Shown: positions 16,595 through 24,973, counted from the first letter of the stretch. The stretch is DNA of 40,326 nt from JBFMFR01 sp040752025 (GCA_040752025.1 JBFMFR010000062.1:1-40326); one strand, 5' to 3'. Notes: a model not told the origin generated them from the sequence alone. Made by a program: numbers and translations.

Positions 16595-16647
16595 GCTTTA
16601 GCTCCTTACTGATAGATTCAGCTTTCGTTACAGAACATAAAATAGAG

Positions 16648-16686
16648 AAACACGGAGACCACTGAGTAAACACGGAGATCACTGAG
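16648..16686. repeat. 20-base tandem direct repeat
   Basis: Two copies of AAACACGGAGAYCACTGAG (16648-16666 and 16668-16686) lie head to tail. Their CACGGAGA core is the reverse complement of the TCTCCGTG found several times in the following repeats, so the whole stretch can fold back on itself. This is the beginning of a 359-base gene-free gap (16595-16953). Confidence 0.75.
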
Positions 16687-16692
16687 ATTCTT

Positions 16693-16823
16693 TTTCCTCA
16701 TAAAACTTCGTGCATCTCCGTGGCTCTTCTCCGCGTTCTCCGTGTTAAAAACTCCGCTCTCTCTTTCCTCATAAAACTCCGTGCATCTCCGTGGCTCTTC
16801 TCCGTGCTCTCTGTGTGAAAAAC
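16693..16823. repeat. ~71-base tandem repeat, two copies
   Basis: Two units start TTTCCTCATAAAAC at 16693 and 16764 (period 71) and continue with TGCATCTCCGTGGCTCTTCT and a variable CCG-rich tail ending in a GTGT/aaaaact block. Similar 'CTCCGTG/CACGGAG' elements are scattered in many environmental bacterial genomes. No protein is encoded. The remainder of the gap (16824-16915) holds nothing I recognise. Confidence 0.7.
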
Positions 16824-16915
16824 TGTGCGTTAATATATCACAGAAATCTCTGCACGGGCCGGGCGGACTTGAAAGCGGGCTTTGCTCCGCAACGTAAGCC
16901 GCCAGCCAGGCTAAA

Positions 16916-16939
16916 GTGATGTAAAATTACACTAATCAC
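16916..16939 (+). promoter_or_regulatory. inverted repeat / candidate operator
   Basis: A two-level inverted repeat: GTGAT (16916-16920) with ATCAC (16935-16939) outside, and GTAA-AA-TTAC (16921-16930) inside. It lies directly before the AAGGAG (16941-16946) of the zinc-ribbon protein gene, and TAAAAT at 16922-16927 could be its -10. Repressor binding there would block the promoter. Confidence 0.4.
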
Positions 16940-16953
16940 CAAGGAGTTATCAA

Positions 16954-17346
16954 ATGAGCAAAAATGAAATCAAACTCAAGGGCCCCTGGAAGAACGTGCA
17001 AACCGGTATCTGGCTGATCGGCCTGGGGGTGCTGTTCTATTTTAACTGGTTCTGGCCGGGCATCCTGGTGCTGATCGGCATCAGCATGCTCTCGCAGGCC
17101 CTGATCCAGGCCCTGGCCCCGGATGCCGTCGAAAGCGAAGAGCCGGAAATGCCCGCGATTCCCTTCGAGCCTGGGCCGCAGCCGCCCGCCGCCGCGCCGG
17201 CTGAAGTGAAATATCCCACGCAGCGGCTGCCAGCGGACTGCCCGAAGTGCGGCGCGCCAATCCGCGGCGTGGAAGTCAACTGGACAGGCCCCAGCTCGGC
17301 AGACTGCCCGTACTGCGGCGCTAACCTGCCGCTCAAGCCAGTCTGA
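16954..17346 (+). CDS. membrane protein with C-terminal zinc ribbon
   Basis: This 130-residue protein has a hydrophobic, Trp/Phe-rich N-terminal part with two closely spaced membrane segments (~17-31 and 33-53). A Pro/Ala/Glu-rich linker (~57-92) and a zinc ribbon (C96-x2-C99 ... C118-x2-C121) follow. The N-terminal half resembles small bacterial membrane modules that form hairpins. No enzyme motif is visible. It starts 71 bases upstream of the kinase-receiver gene in the same direction and may be co-transcribed as a membrane anchor or redox/zinc-sensing accessory. AAGGAG precedes the ATG. The function is unknown. Confidence 0.8.
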   Translation: MSKNEIKLKGPWKNVQTGIWLIGLGVLFYFNWFWPGILVLIGISMLSQALIQALAPDAVESEEPEMPAIPFEPGPQPPAAAPAEVKYPTQRLPADCPKCGAPIRGVEVNWTGPSSADCPYCGANLPLKPV

Positions 17347-17416
17347 TAAAACCAGGAGCAAAATCAAACCGAATTCTGTTTAGTTTTCCAGACCGCTGGA
17401 TAGCAGGAGGCAGGCG

Positions 17417-18970
17417 ATGAGCAGGATTGCAGACCGGTACGAAACTGGCTCCTTGATAGGCGGAGGCGCCACGGGCAGCGTGTACGCCGGGCGCGACACG
17501 CTCACCGGCGAACGCGTGGCGATCAAAGCCCTGCGCCCGGAAATCGTGGCCAGCATGCCCGAACTGGTTGAGCGCTTCCGGCGCGAAGGTGAAGCCCTGC
17601 GCCGTCTCAACCACCCCAATATCGTCAAAGTGCTGGCGACGATCGAGGCCGGCCAGCAGCACTTCATCGTCATGGAATACGTGGGCGGCGGCTCGCTGGC
17701 CGAGCTGCTCAAACGCCAGCCAAAATTACCCATCGAGCGCGTGGTTGCGATTGCCCTGGAACTGGCCGACGCGTTGAGCCGCGCCCACCACCTGGAGATC
17801 CTGCACCGGGATATCAAGCCCGCCAACATCCTGTTGGCCGAGGATGGCACGCCGCGCCTGACCGATTTCGGGCTGGCGCACCTGGGCAGCTATCCCTCGC
17901 TGACCGAAGTGGGCTCGGTGCTGGGCACTTTCCATTACATGAGCCCGGAGGCCTGCCATAACCAGGCGCTGGACGAGCGCGCCGACCTGTGGTCTTTCGG
18001 CGTTCTGCTATACGAAATGCTCACCGGGCAACTGCCCTTCAACGGCGAAACGCCCTTCGAGATCATGCAAGCCATCAACCACCAGGCGCTGCCCGACCCT
18101 ACCTGGCAGCGCGACGATCTGCCCCCGGCGCTGGTCGAACTGCTGCGCAAAATGCTGATGAAGGACCGCCCGGCGCGCATCGCCAGCGCCCGCCAGGTGG
18201 GTGCAGAGCTGGAGGCCATCCAGAAGCGCTTGAAAAGCAGCGCCTCCGGGCCGCCTGCCTCACAGCCCTGGCAGGACACCGGTGTGCTCACCCCGCAGCC
18301 CACGCCCGTGCAGAAAATCCGGGTGCTGATTGTGGACGACCACGCCGTGGTACGCCAGGGGCTGCGCAACTTCATCTCCCTGCAAGACGACATGACGGTG
18401 GTGGGCGAAGGCAGCAACGGGGCAGAAGGCGTGGAACTGGCCGGGCAGTTGCAGCCGGACGTGGTATTGCTGGACCTGGTGATGCCCCACATGGACGGCG
18501 TGGAGGCCACCGGGAAAATCCTGGAGCGCTGCCCGAAAGCGCGTGTGCTGATCCTGACCAGCTTCGGCGAGGACGATAAAGTCTTCCCGGCCATCCGGGC
18601 CGGGGCGCAGGGCTACCTGCTCAAAGACATCCACCCCAACGACCTGGTGCAGGCGGTGCGCCAGGCCCACCAGGGGCAGGTGCAACTGCACCCGGACATC
18701 GCCCGCAAGCTGATGTCGGCCCTGGCGGGCGGCGCGCCGCAGGCGGAAAAGACACCCACGGCGCCCGCCGGCGACCTGACCGAGCGCGAGGTGGAAGTGC
18801 TGCGCCTGATCGCCCAGGGATTGAACAACCGCCAGATCGCCGAGACGATGATCATCAGCGAAAAGACGGTCAAAACCCACGTGAGCAACATCCTGAGCAA
18901 GCTGGGCGTGGAAGACCGCACCCAGGCCGCCATCTGGGCGCTGAAGAACGGCCTGGCCGGAGAGGCTTAG
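17417..18970 (+). CDS. Ser/Thr protein kinase - receiver - LuxR HTH fusion
   Basis: The 517-residue protein joins three modules. A Hanks-type kinase (~8-270) has glycine loop IGGGATGSVY, K37 (VAIK), H130-R131-D132 with IKPANILL, D150-F-G and SPE (176-178). A receiver (~301-420) has D307-D308, phospho-acceptor D353 (LLDLVMP) and K403. A NarL/LuxR-type HTH (~453-517) reads LTEREVEVLRLIAQG with SEKTVKTHVSNIL. All key residues look intact. It could combine Ser/Thr phosphorylation with two-component input to control transcription directly. The NarL-type kinase 31 bases downstream is the likely phosphodonor. The kinase has no TM segment, so it is cytosolic. It has an AGGAGG Shine-Dalgarno eight bases before the ATG. 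Confidence 0.95.
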   Translation: MSRIADRYETGSLIGGGATGSVYAGRDTLTGERVAIKALRPEIVASMPELVERFRREGEALRRLNHPNIVKVLATIEAGQQHFIVMEYVGGGSLAELLKRQPKLPIERVVAIALELADALSRAHHLEILHRDIKPANILLAEDGTPRLTDFGLAHLGSYPSLTEVGSVLGTFHYMSPEACHNQALDERADLWSFGVLLYEMLTGQLPFNGETPFEIMQAINHQALPDPTWQRDDLPPALVELLRKMLMKDRPARIASARQVGAELEAIQKRLKSSASGPPASQPWQDTGVLTPQPTPVQKIRVLIVDDHAVVRQGLRNFISLQDDMTVVGEGSNGAEGVELAGQLQPDVVLLDLVMPHMDGVEATGKILERCPKARVLILTSFGEDDKVFPAIRAGAQGYLLKDIHPNDLVQAVRQAHQGQVQLHPDIARKLMSALAGGAPQAEKTPTAPAGDLTEREVEVLRLIAQGLNNRQIAETMIISEKTVKTHVSNILSKLGVEDRTQAAIWALKNGLAGEA

Positions 18971-19001
18971 CCCCGGTCACTGCGCTCGAGCGAAGACGGC
19001 T

Positions 19002-20153
19002 ATGCGCTACATCCCCACTTACCTGATCTACGCCGCCATCCTGGTGCGGGCGTTCACCTGGTACGCCACCGAAAAAGAGGGGCGGATGGATTGGCTGGTG
19101 CTGGGGCTGCTGGTGGTTTACGGGCTGCTGCTCTTCTCTGAGCCGCCGCTGACGCGCCGCCTGCCCTGGTACCCGCGCCTGTACCTGCTGGTGCAGAGCG
19201 GGCTGGCCCTCAGCGCGCTTTTTCTCGAGCCGGCCATGGACTTCCAGGCCATGCTGTTCGCCCCGCTCAGCTTCCAGGTAATGCTGTTCTTCCAGCGCCG
19301 GGTGGGCTTCGCCTGGATCGCGGCCTTCGCCCTGGCCTCGGCCCCGCCGTTGATAGGCGGCATGGATACCGTCATGAACGGGGTGATCATGGCGCTGGTC
19401 TTCGGCAGCATCGACGCCATCGTGGGCAGCTACGCCGTGCTGACCCAGCGCGCCGAGGCCGACCGGGAAAACAACCAGCGCCTGCTGGGCGAGGTGCAGG
19501 CCGCCTACCGCCAGCTCCAGGAGTACGCCGTCCAGGCCGAAGAGTTCGCCGCCGCCCAGGAGCGCAGCCGCATGGCGCGCGAGCTGCACGACTCGGTCAC
19601 CCAGACGATCTTCAGCATGAACCTGAGCGTGCAGGCGGCGCGCATGCTGGTCGAGCGGCAGCCGGAGCAGGCCGCCGGGCAGCTCGACCGGCTGCAAGAG
19701 CTGGCGCGCAGCGCGGTGGGCGAGATGCAGGTGCTGGTCAGCCAGTTGCGCCCGCGCTCGGTGGCGCAAGAGGGTCTGCCGGCCGCCCTGCGCCGCCTGG
19801 CGAGCGAGCGCCAGGAACGAGACGGTTTGAAAATCCAGCTCGAGCTGCGCGGCGAACGTGAGCTGCCCGAGGCAGCCACCCTGGGACTGTACCGCATCGC
19901 CCAGGAGGCGCTTACCAACGTGGCCAAGCACGCCGGCACGCAGCAGGCCAGCCTGCGCCTGGACCTGCAAAACACGCCCGCCTGCCTGGAAATCCAGGAC
20001 AGTGGCTGCGGCTTCGAGGCCGGCCAGCTGGCGCGCAGCAGCGAGCACATCGGCCTGCCCGGTATGGCCGAGCGGGCGCGCGAGTTCGGCTGGCGGCTGG
20101 AAGTCGATTCGCAGCCGGGGCGCGGCACGCGCGTGTGCGTCGAGGAGGGCTAA
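19002..20153 (+). CDS. NarL-type sensor histidine kinase
   Basis: The 383-residue protein has about five to six TM segments (~5-145), a coiled-coil signalling helix (~150-190), and a HisKA_3 dimerisation domain with H196 in ARELHDSVTQ. A HATPase domain (~280-383) follows, with QEALTNVAKHA (N box), DSGCGF and HIGLPGMAERA. This kinase class pairs with LuxR-type regulators, and the receiver-HTH fusion immediately upstream is the natural partner. The paralogous kinase fragment begins three bases after its stop. The short extracytoplasmic loops suggest a membrane-state or small-molecule sensor. Confidence 0.93.
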   Translation: MRYIPTYLIYAAILVRAFTWYATEKEGRMDWLVLGLLVVYGLLLFSEPPLTRRLPWYPRLYLLVQSGLALSALFLEPAMDFQAMLFAPLSFQVMLFFQRRVGFAWIAAFALASAPPLIGGMDTVMNGVIMALVFGSIDAIVGSYAVLTQRAEADRENNQRLLGEVQAAYRQLQEYAVQAEEFAAAQERSRMARELHDSVTQTIFSMNLSVQAARMLVERQPEQAAGQLDRLQELARSAVGEMQVLVSQLRPRSVAQEGLPAALRRLASERQERDGLKIQLELRGERELPEAATLGLYRIAQEALTNVAKHAGTQQASLRLDLQNTPACLEIQDSGCGFEAGQLARSSEHIGLPGMAERAREFGWRLEVDSQPGRGTRVCVEEG

Positions 20154-20155
20154 AG

Positions 20156-20950
20156 ATGGCTTTGAAAGACAGCCTTTCCCGCCCCTCCCCGCGCGTGACG
20201 CGCCCGCGCTACCTGGCGATTTTTCTGCTCTTCGCCATGGTGGCGGCGCGCAAGCTGGGCATGTACGCCATCTATCCCAATTTCACCACCGCCGCCATTC
20301 TGCTGGGCGTCTTCCTGCTGCTGCTGCTCAGCCAACCGCGGCTGGCGCGGCGCTTCCCGTGGTACAACCCGGCCTATTTCCTGGCGCAGACCGCCGTGGT
20401 GCAGACCCTGGGCCTGCTGCGCCCTTACGAGGATACCTGGGCAGTGCTCTACCTGGCGCTGGCATTTCAACTGTTCTATAACTGCTCGCTGCGGGGAACA
20501 CTGCTGTGGGGCGGCCTGTTTGCCGCCTCGACGCTGATCACGCTGATGTACACCCTCGATTGGGTCTTTGGGCTGGGCCTGGGCCTGTTCCTGGTCGCCG
20601 CCAGCATCTTCTTCGTCTCCTACGACTACGTCTACACCCAAAGCGAAGTTGCCCGCCTGGAAAGCCAGGAGCTGCTGGCCGAGCTGCAAGCCGCCCACAG
20701 CAAGCTGCAAGCCTACGCCGCCCAGGCCGAAGAACTGGCCGCGGCCCAGGAGCGCGAGCGCCTGAGGCACGAGCTGCACGACTCGGTCAGCCAGATGATC
20801 TTCAGCATCAGCCTGAACGCCCAGGCGGCGCGCCTGCTGCTGGACAAGGACCCCAGGCGCGTCCCCGGTCAGCTCGAACAACTGCAAGAACTCACTGGCC
20901 AGGCGCTGAGCCAGATGCGGGCGCTGATCGGCCAGTGGCGCCCGGGGTAA
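20156..20950 (+). CDS. histidine kinase lacking the ATPase domain
   Basis: This 264-residue protein has the same plan as the preceding kinase: TM segments (~18-158), coiled coil QELLAELQAAHSKLQAYAAQ and HisKA_3 with H208 in RHELHDSVSQ. It ends at residue 264, directly after the dimerisation helices (ALIGQWRPG), so the HATPase domain is absent. No ATPase motif is found in any frame in the next 180 bases, so a simple frameshift is not the cause. The TM region differs clearly from its neighbour. It could form heterodimers with the full kinase and be phosphorylated in trans, or be a dominant regulator; a decaying gene is also possible. GGAGGG precedes the ATG. Confidence 0.85.
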   Translation: MALKDSLSRPSPRVTRPRYLAIFLLFAMVAARKLGMYAIYPNFTTAAILLGVFLLLLLSQPRLARRFPWYNPAYFLAQTAVVQTLGLLRPYEDTWAVLYLALAFQLFYNCSLRGTLLWGGLFAASTLITLMYTLDWVFGLGLGLFLVAASIFFVSYDYVYTQSEVARLESQELLAELQAAHSKLQAYAAQAEELAAAQERERLRHELHDSVSQMIFSISLNAQAARLLLDKDPRRVPGQLEQLQELTGQALSQMRALIGQWRPG

Positions 20951-21137
20951 ATCTGGCTTGCCCCGTTCCAATTCCGTCAAAAGTCTGAGATAAGCTACGC
21001 CTGCCTCCGCCTGCAGACCGAGGTGAAATTCAGCCCGGCCTGCCGGGGTAATTCCGCCGCGGGCCGGATGCGCCGCGCGGGGAAATCTTGTATCCTATAA
21101 GCGAAGATCAGAAACAGAACCCAACGAAATGAGGCCG

Positions 21138-21344
21138 ATGATGAAGACCCAAACCCACCCCACACCCACCAAGACCTGGAGCCCCCAAAAGGCTTCCAGC
21201 CCGGCTGCGGCCAGCTACACCGCCGAGCAGGTCTATGGCGACCTGGCAGAGGCGCTTTCCACCACGAAAGCCGCCCAGGCTCCCGGCGCTGCGCCGCTCA
21301 GCGCCGAAGATTTCGAAACCGCCAGCCTGTGGTTCTACGCCTGA
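21138..21344 (+). CDS. hypothetical small protein, 68 aa
   Basis: This is a Thr/Pro/Ala-rich N-terminal half followed by a short helical C-terminal part (SYTAEQVYGDLAEAL and LSAEDFETASLWFYA). It has no signal peptide, TM segment or recognised family. The start is chosen from ATG codons at 21129, 21138 and 21141 because GAGG at 21131-21134 would serve the latter two. A TATAAG at 21096-21101 could be a -10. It precedes the receiver gene by 16 bases and may be part of its operon. The low-complexity composition makes coding status uncertain. Confidence 0.45.
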   Translation: MMKTQTHPTPTKTWSPQKASSPAAASYTAEQVYGDLAEALSTTKAAQAPGAAPLSAEDFETASLWFYA

Positions 21345-21360
21345 GAAACGAGGCCAGACC

Positions 21361-21753
21361 ATGAGCAGCGTGCGTTTGCTGATCGTCGATGACATGGCCC
21401 AGGTGCGGCGTGACCTGCGCACCGTGCTGCCTCTGGCAGGGGCCGCCGCCGGGCTGCCGGTCGAGATCGTCGGCGAGGCCCAAGACGGCGTCGAAGCCGT
21501 GCAGCAAACCCAGGCGCTCCAGCCGCAGGCGGTGCTAATGGACCTGGAAATGCCTGTGCTGGACGGCTACGCCGCCACACTACAGATCAAGGCGCTCTGC
21601 CCGGCCACCCAGGTGATCATCCTGAGCGTACACAGCCAGGCGGAGGCGCGCTCGAAAGCCCGCCAATCCGGCGCAGATGGCTTCGTCGAGAAAGGCGAGC
21701 CCATTCAAAAAGTAATCCAACTGCTTCAATCTTACGAAAGAAAGGAAAACTAA
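21361..21753 (+). CDS. stand-alone response regulator receiver
   Basis: The 130-residue protein is a receiver with D10-D11, phospho-acceptor D61 (VLMDLEMP), a conserved Ser (IILSVHSQ) and the Lys in FVEKGEP. An insertion of ~8 residues in the first helix-strand loop (LAGAAAGLPVEIV) is typical of NarL-like receivers in which the sensed gene set is read via an HTH, but no HTH follows here. It probably interacts with the NarL-type kinases upstream (19002-20950). The acyltransferase gene starts one base after its stop, so both are likely made from one transcript. Confidence 0.9.
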   Translation: MSSVRLLIVDDMAQVRRDLRTVLPLAGAAAGLPVEIVGEAQDGVEAVQQTQALQPQAVLMDLEMPVLDGYAATLQIKALCPATQVIILSVHSQAEARSKARQSGADGFVEKGEPIQKVIQLLQSYERKEN

Positions 21754-21754
21754 A

Positions 21755-22936
21755 ATGAGCCCCTCAAAAGTTACTACCCCACGGAGATTCGAACTGGACT
21801 GGCTGCGCGTGCTGGCCATCCTGACCGTGTTCGTCTACCACTCCACCCGCTTCTTCAACCTGGAAGACTGGCACGTCAAGAACCCCACCACCTACCCCAT
21901 CGTCGAGGTATGGAACATGTTCTCCACCAACTGGATGATGCCGGTGATCTTCTTCATCTCGGGCGCCAGCCTGTTCTACGCCCTGTCGAAGGGCGGCGTG
22001 TGGCAGTTCTTCAAGGATAAGACCCTGCGCCTGCTGGTGCCGCTGCTGGTAGGCGTCTTCACCCACGCCACCCTGCAGGTCTACCTGGAGCGCCTGACTC
22101 ACGGGCAGTTCAGCGGCTCGTACTTCCAGTTCCTGCCGCACTACTTCGACGGCGTCTACATGGATGTGGGCGAGGGCGGCAACTTCGCCTGGATGGGCCT
22201 GCACCTGTGGTACCTGGTGGTGCTGTTCCTGTTCTGCATCTTCTTCTACCCCTTGCTGCGCTGGCTGAAGGGTTCCGGACAGGGCGTGCTGCGCGGGCTG
22301 GGCTCCTTCCTGGCCCTGCCGGGAGCAGCCTACCTGCTGGCCCTGCCCCTGATCTGGTCGCTGAGCAGCGGCTTCATGGACGACCCGCGACCGGGCGGCT
22401 GGAGCCTGCCGAGCTACGCCTGCTTCTTCCTGGGCGGCTTCATCGTGGTCTCGCACGCCCGCCTGCAAGAAAACATCCGGCGCATGCGCTGGCTCTCCCT
22501 GGCAATGGGAATGACGCTGATGGTGATCTACCTGGGCGTGCGCATCCAAATCGAATGGCCCACCCCTGGCACGCTGCTCTACAGCCTGTTCTACAGCCTC
22601 ATCGCCCTGTGCGCCTGGAGCTGGGTACTGGCGATCCTGGGCTTCGGCATGCAGCACCTGAACTTCACCAGCCCCTTCCTGAAGTACGCCAACGAAGCCG
22701 TGCTGCCCTTCTACATCCTGCACCAGACCGTGCTGCTGTGCGTGGGCTACTTCGTGGTGCAGTGGGCCATCCCCGACCCGCTCAAGTGGCTGGCGATCCT
22801 GAGCATCTCTTTCGCCGCCATCATGAGCCTGTACGAGCTGGTGCGCCGCAACAACGTGCTGCGCTTCCTGTTCGGCATGAAGACCCTGCCGGCTGGCCCG
22901 GCTGCGCAGGCCGTTGAGCCCGCCCCGGCGAACTAG
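21755..22936 (+). CDS. acyltransferase-3 family membrane protein
   Basis: The 393-residue protein has about ten membrane segments and the Acyl_transf_3 signature near its start: RRFELDWLRVLAILTVFVYHS, with the catalytic-type His in VYHS. A later FPHYFDGVY / LHLWYLVVLF stretch and QTVLLCVGYFVV are typical of the OafA/opgC-like fold. The family transfers acyl groups to sugars, lipids or peptidoglycan at the membrane. Translation probably couples to the receiver gene (AAAGGA in its end). A strong terminator follows. The substrate is unknown; the neighbouring receiver suggests it is switched by signalling. Confidence 0.9.
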   Translation: MSPSKVTTPRRFELDWLRVLAILTVFVYHSTRFFNLEDWHVKNPTTYPIVEVWNMFSTNWMMPVIFFISGASLFYALSKGGVWQFFKDKTLRLLVPLLVGVFTHATLQVYLERLTHGQFSGSYFQFLPHYFDGVYMDVGEGGNFAWMGLHLWYLVVLFLFCIFFYPLLRWLKGSGQGVLRGLGSFLALPGAAYLLALPLIWSLSSGFMDDPRPGGWSLPSYACFFLGGFIVVSHARLQENIRRMRWLSLAMGMTLMVIYLGVRIQIEWPTPGTLLYSLFYSLIALCAWSWVLAILGFGMQHLNFTSPFLKYANEAVLPFYILHQTVLLCVGYFVVQWAIPDPLKWLAILSISFAAIMSLYELVRRNNVLRFLFGMKTLPAGPAAQAVEPAPAN

Positions 22937-22960
22937 ACTCCACCAAACCCCAATGACAAG

Positions 22961-22998
22961 CGCCAGCCTCCGCAGGATCGGGAGGCTGGCGGTTTTTT
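22961..22998 (+). terminator. intrinsic terminator after the acyltransferase gene
   Basis: CGCCAGCCTCC (22961-22971) and GGAGGCTGGCG (22981-22991) form a perfect 11-pair stem with a nine-base loop, followed by GTTTTTT. The T-run lies only on the plus side, so it terminates the plus operon. The lactate dehydrogenase stop codon overlaps its T-run from the other strand. Confidence 0.88.
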
Positions 22999-23938
22999 AT
23001 ATCCCCAAGGCCTGGATGGCCCCCCGCACGATCCCGGCGCTGGCGCGCAGGGCTTCGTTTTCGGCGGAACTCAGGCCAGGGTAGAAGGTGCTGACCAAGC
23101 CCTCGCCGCCCAGCAGGTTGGGCAGCGAGATGGTGACATCTGCCACGCCGGCCACCTGGGGCAGCGGGGTGCACACGGTCAGGATCGAGCGCTGGTCGTT
23201 CAGGATGACTTCGACGATGCGGGCGATGGCGCTGCCCACACCGTAATAGGTGGCACCCTTGCCATCGATGATGCGGTAGGCGGCCCGGCGCACCTGCTCT
23301 TCGATGGCGGCGTAATCGTCCGGGCACAGATCGATGCGCCGTTCGCCGCAAAATTCGTCCAGGGGTATGCCGCCAACGGTGACCAGCGACCAGGGGAGCA
23401 GTTCCGAATCGCCGTGTTCGCCGATCACGTAGGCGTGCACGTGGTGCGGGTCAATGCCCAGGCGGCGGCCCAGCAAGGAGCGGAAGCGGGCCGTATCCAA
23501 CGTAGTTCCCGAGCCGAGCACGCGGCTGGCGGGCAGGCCGTACTGCCGGGCGTAACGGGCGGCGATGTGCGTCATCACGTCCACCGGGTTGGTGGCGACC
23601 AGCAGGATGGCCCCCGGGGCGTGCTGCAAAACGCCGGGGATGATCTGAGCGAAGACCGCGGCGTTGCGCTCCAGGAGCTGCAGGCGGGTTTCGCCGGGCT
23701 TCTGCCCGACTCCGGCGGTAATCACCACCACCTTGCAATCCGCCAGGTCGGCGTAATCGCCGGCGCTGACCTCCAGCGGCTCGGCGAAGGGCACGGCGTG
23801 CAGGATGTCGTCCGCCTCGGCCTGAGCGCGCTGCCGGTTGAGGTCCACCAACACGATGCGCCGCCCTACGCCGCGCATCACCATGGCGTAAGCCGCCGTA
23901 GAGCCAACGAAACCGCTACCAACGATACCTGTTTTCAT
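22997..23938 (-). CDS. ldh: L-lactate dehydrogenase
   Basis: The 313-residue protein reduces pyruvate to L-lactate with NADH. It has the dinucleotide loop GIVGSGFVGST, D32 for the NAD ribose (VDLN), and the substrate loop GVGQKPGETR with Q79 (the LDH-type residue; malate dehydrogenases have Arg here). R85, the D148/R151 pair (TLDTARFR) and catalytic H175 in GEHGDSE are also present. The length is normal for the family. It is a monocistronic minus-strand gene 93 bases from the GNAT gene; this fits a fermentative or facultative lifestyle. The assignment to LDH rather than MDH rests on Q79. Confidence 0.95.
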   Translation of the reverse strand: MKTGIVGSGFVGSTAAYAMVMRGVGRRIVLVDLNRQRAQAEADDILHAVPFAEPLEVSAGDYADLADCKVVVITAGVGQKPGETRLQLLERNAAVFAQIIPGVLQHAPGAILLVATNPVDVMTHIAARYARQYGLPASRVLGSGTTLDTARFRSLLGRRLGIDPHHVHAYVIGEHGDSELLPWSLVTVGGIPLDEFCGERRIDLCPDDYAAIEEQVRRAAYRIIDGKGATYYGVGSAIARIVEVILNDQRSILTVCTPLPQVAGVADVTISLPNLLGGEGLVSTFYPGLSSAENEALRASAGIVRGAIQALGI

Positions 23939-24031
23939 CGCTACTCCCTGCCTCCACTTCGAGAGGCGCTGATTATTTCTTGATTCACAAGCCCGCTGCC
24001 CAGGCGTTGTTGGAGGTGATCCGCACTGGCC

Positions 24032-24973
24032 CTAGGCTCGTTCCAACACCCAGACCTCGTCTAACTCGTAATCATCGCCCATCACCGAGCGGTACAGGGC
24101 GTTGGCGGGGGGTTCGTAGCCGCCGACGAAGGCGGTAGTGGCGCCCATGCGCTGCAAGCGGCGCAGCCCTTCGACCAGCAGAGCCTTACCCAGGCCGCGG
24201 CGCTGGTGGTCCGGCACGGTGGCGACCGGCTCGAAATAAGCGCTGCGGGTGACATCGTCGAACCAGATGGTGCAGAAAGCGGCGATGGCCCCGTCTGAGG
24301 CAACCGCCACCAGGTCCAGGTCGCGGCGGTAGAGCGGGGCGGTCTGGATGTTGCGGTACCAGGTGGGATCGTTGCGGTTGTCGACGGCGGTGCGGATATC
24401 GCCCTCGTGGAAACCCAGGCCGGAGGCGTAGCAGCGCTCGAGCAGCTCCAGGCCGTCGCCCAGGGAGCGCAGGGTGTAACCAGCCGGGATGGGAGCTTCG
24501 GGCAGCGGGCGGCCATCCAAAACGCGCCGCCACTGGTGCTCGGGCCAATCATCCTTGCGGTAACCGCGCCGGACGAGGATCTCCTGGCGCGGCTGGTCGT
24601 GCTGCGAAGCCCAGAGGTACAGCCTGCGCCCGCCATCGGGCCTGGTTTTCATCAGGCGCTCTTCCGCCAGGGCGATCATCTGTTCTTCGAGCTCGGGCGT
24701 AGCCCACTGGGGATGGACGCACAGGTGCGCTTCGCCGGGGCCGCCGTCGGGCATCATGAAGGCCACGAGCTGGCCGTCCGCCTCCCACAGGTAGGCCACG
24801 TCTTCCAGGCGCACCCCGGCGCAGTTCAGGCAGGTGTGCCAGCGGGCGTAATCCAAACGGGCGACGTGCCAGCTACGCTCACGGCGGTCGTTGAGCAGGA
24901 AGACCTGGCGCAGGAACTGGCGCATGCGCCAGAAGTCGTCTTCGGTCTGGTAAGGGCGGAACGTGATTTGCAT
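24032..24973 (-). CDS. tandem GNAT-family N-acetyltransferase
   Basis: The 313-residue protein appears to carry two GNAT folds. The N-terminal half (~1-145) has a weak acetyl-CoA loop around LCVHPQWATPELEEQMIA. The C-terminal half (~160-313) has a good motif A, VATVPDHQRRGLGKALLVE, with the R-x-x-G-x-[GA] acetyl-CoA loop, then an NALYRS-type helix. Such double-GNAT proteins often use the second domain for catalysis. The substrate is unknown. It diverges from the giant-protein operon, with 136 bases between the two starts; GAGAGGTAGCT lies in front of its ATG. Confidence 0.85.
   Translation of the reverse strand: MQITFRPYQTEDDFWRMRQFLRQVFLLNDRRERSWHVARLDYARWHTCLNCAGVRLEDVAYLWEADGQLVAFMMPDGGPGEAHLCVHPQWATPELEEQMIALAEERLMKTRPDGGRRLYLWASQHDQPRQEILVRRGYRKDDWPEHQWRRVLDGRPLPEAPIPAGYTLRSLGDGLELLERCYASGLGFHEGDIRTAVDNRNDPTWYRNIQTAPLYRRDLDLVAVASDGAIAAFCTIWFDDVTRSAYFEPVATVPDHQRRGLGKALLVEGLRRLQRMGATTAFVGGYEPPANALYRSVMGDDYELDEVWVLERA

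Noticed and set aside
16648..16823. CRISPR or rRNA-like repeat
   Set aside because: Only two copies of each unit, irregular spacing and no cas genes.
18870..20048. 392-codon minus-strand frame opposite the NarL-type kinase
   Set aside because: Shadow frame; the plus-strand kinase has all motifs.
20951..21128. missing ATPase domain of the short kinase in another frame
   Set aside because: No N, G1 or G2 box can be found in any forward frame.
22997..23938. malate dehydrogenase assignment
   Set aside because: The substrate-specificity position is Gln (GVGQKPGETR), as in lactate dehydrogenases, not Arg.
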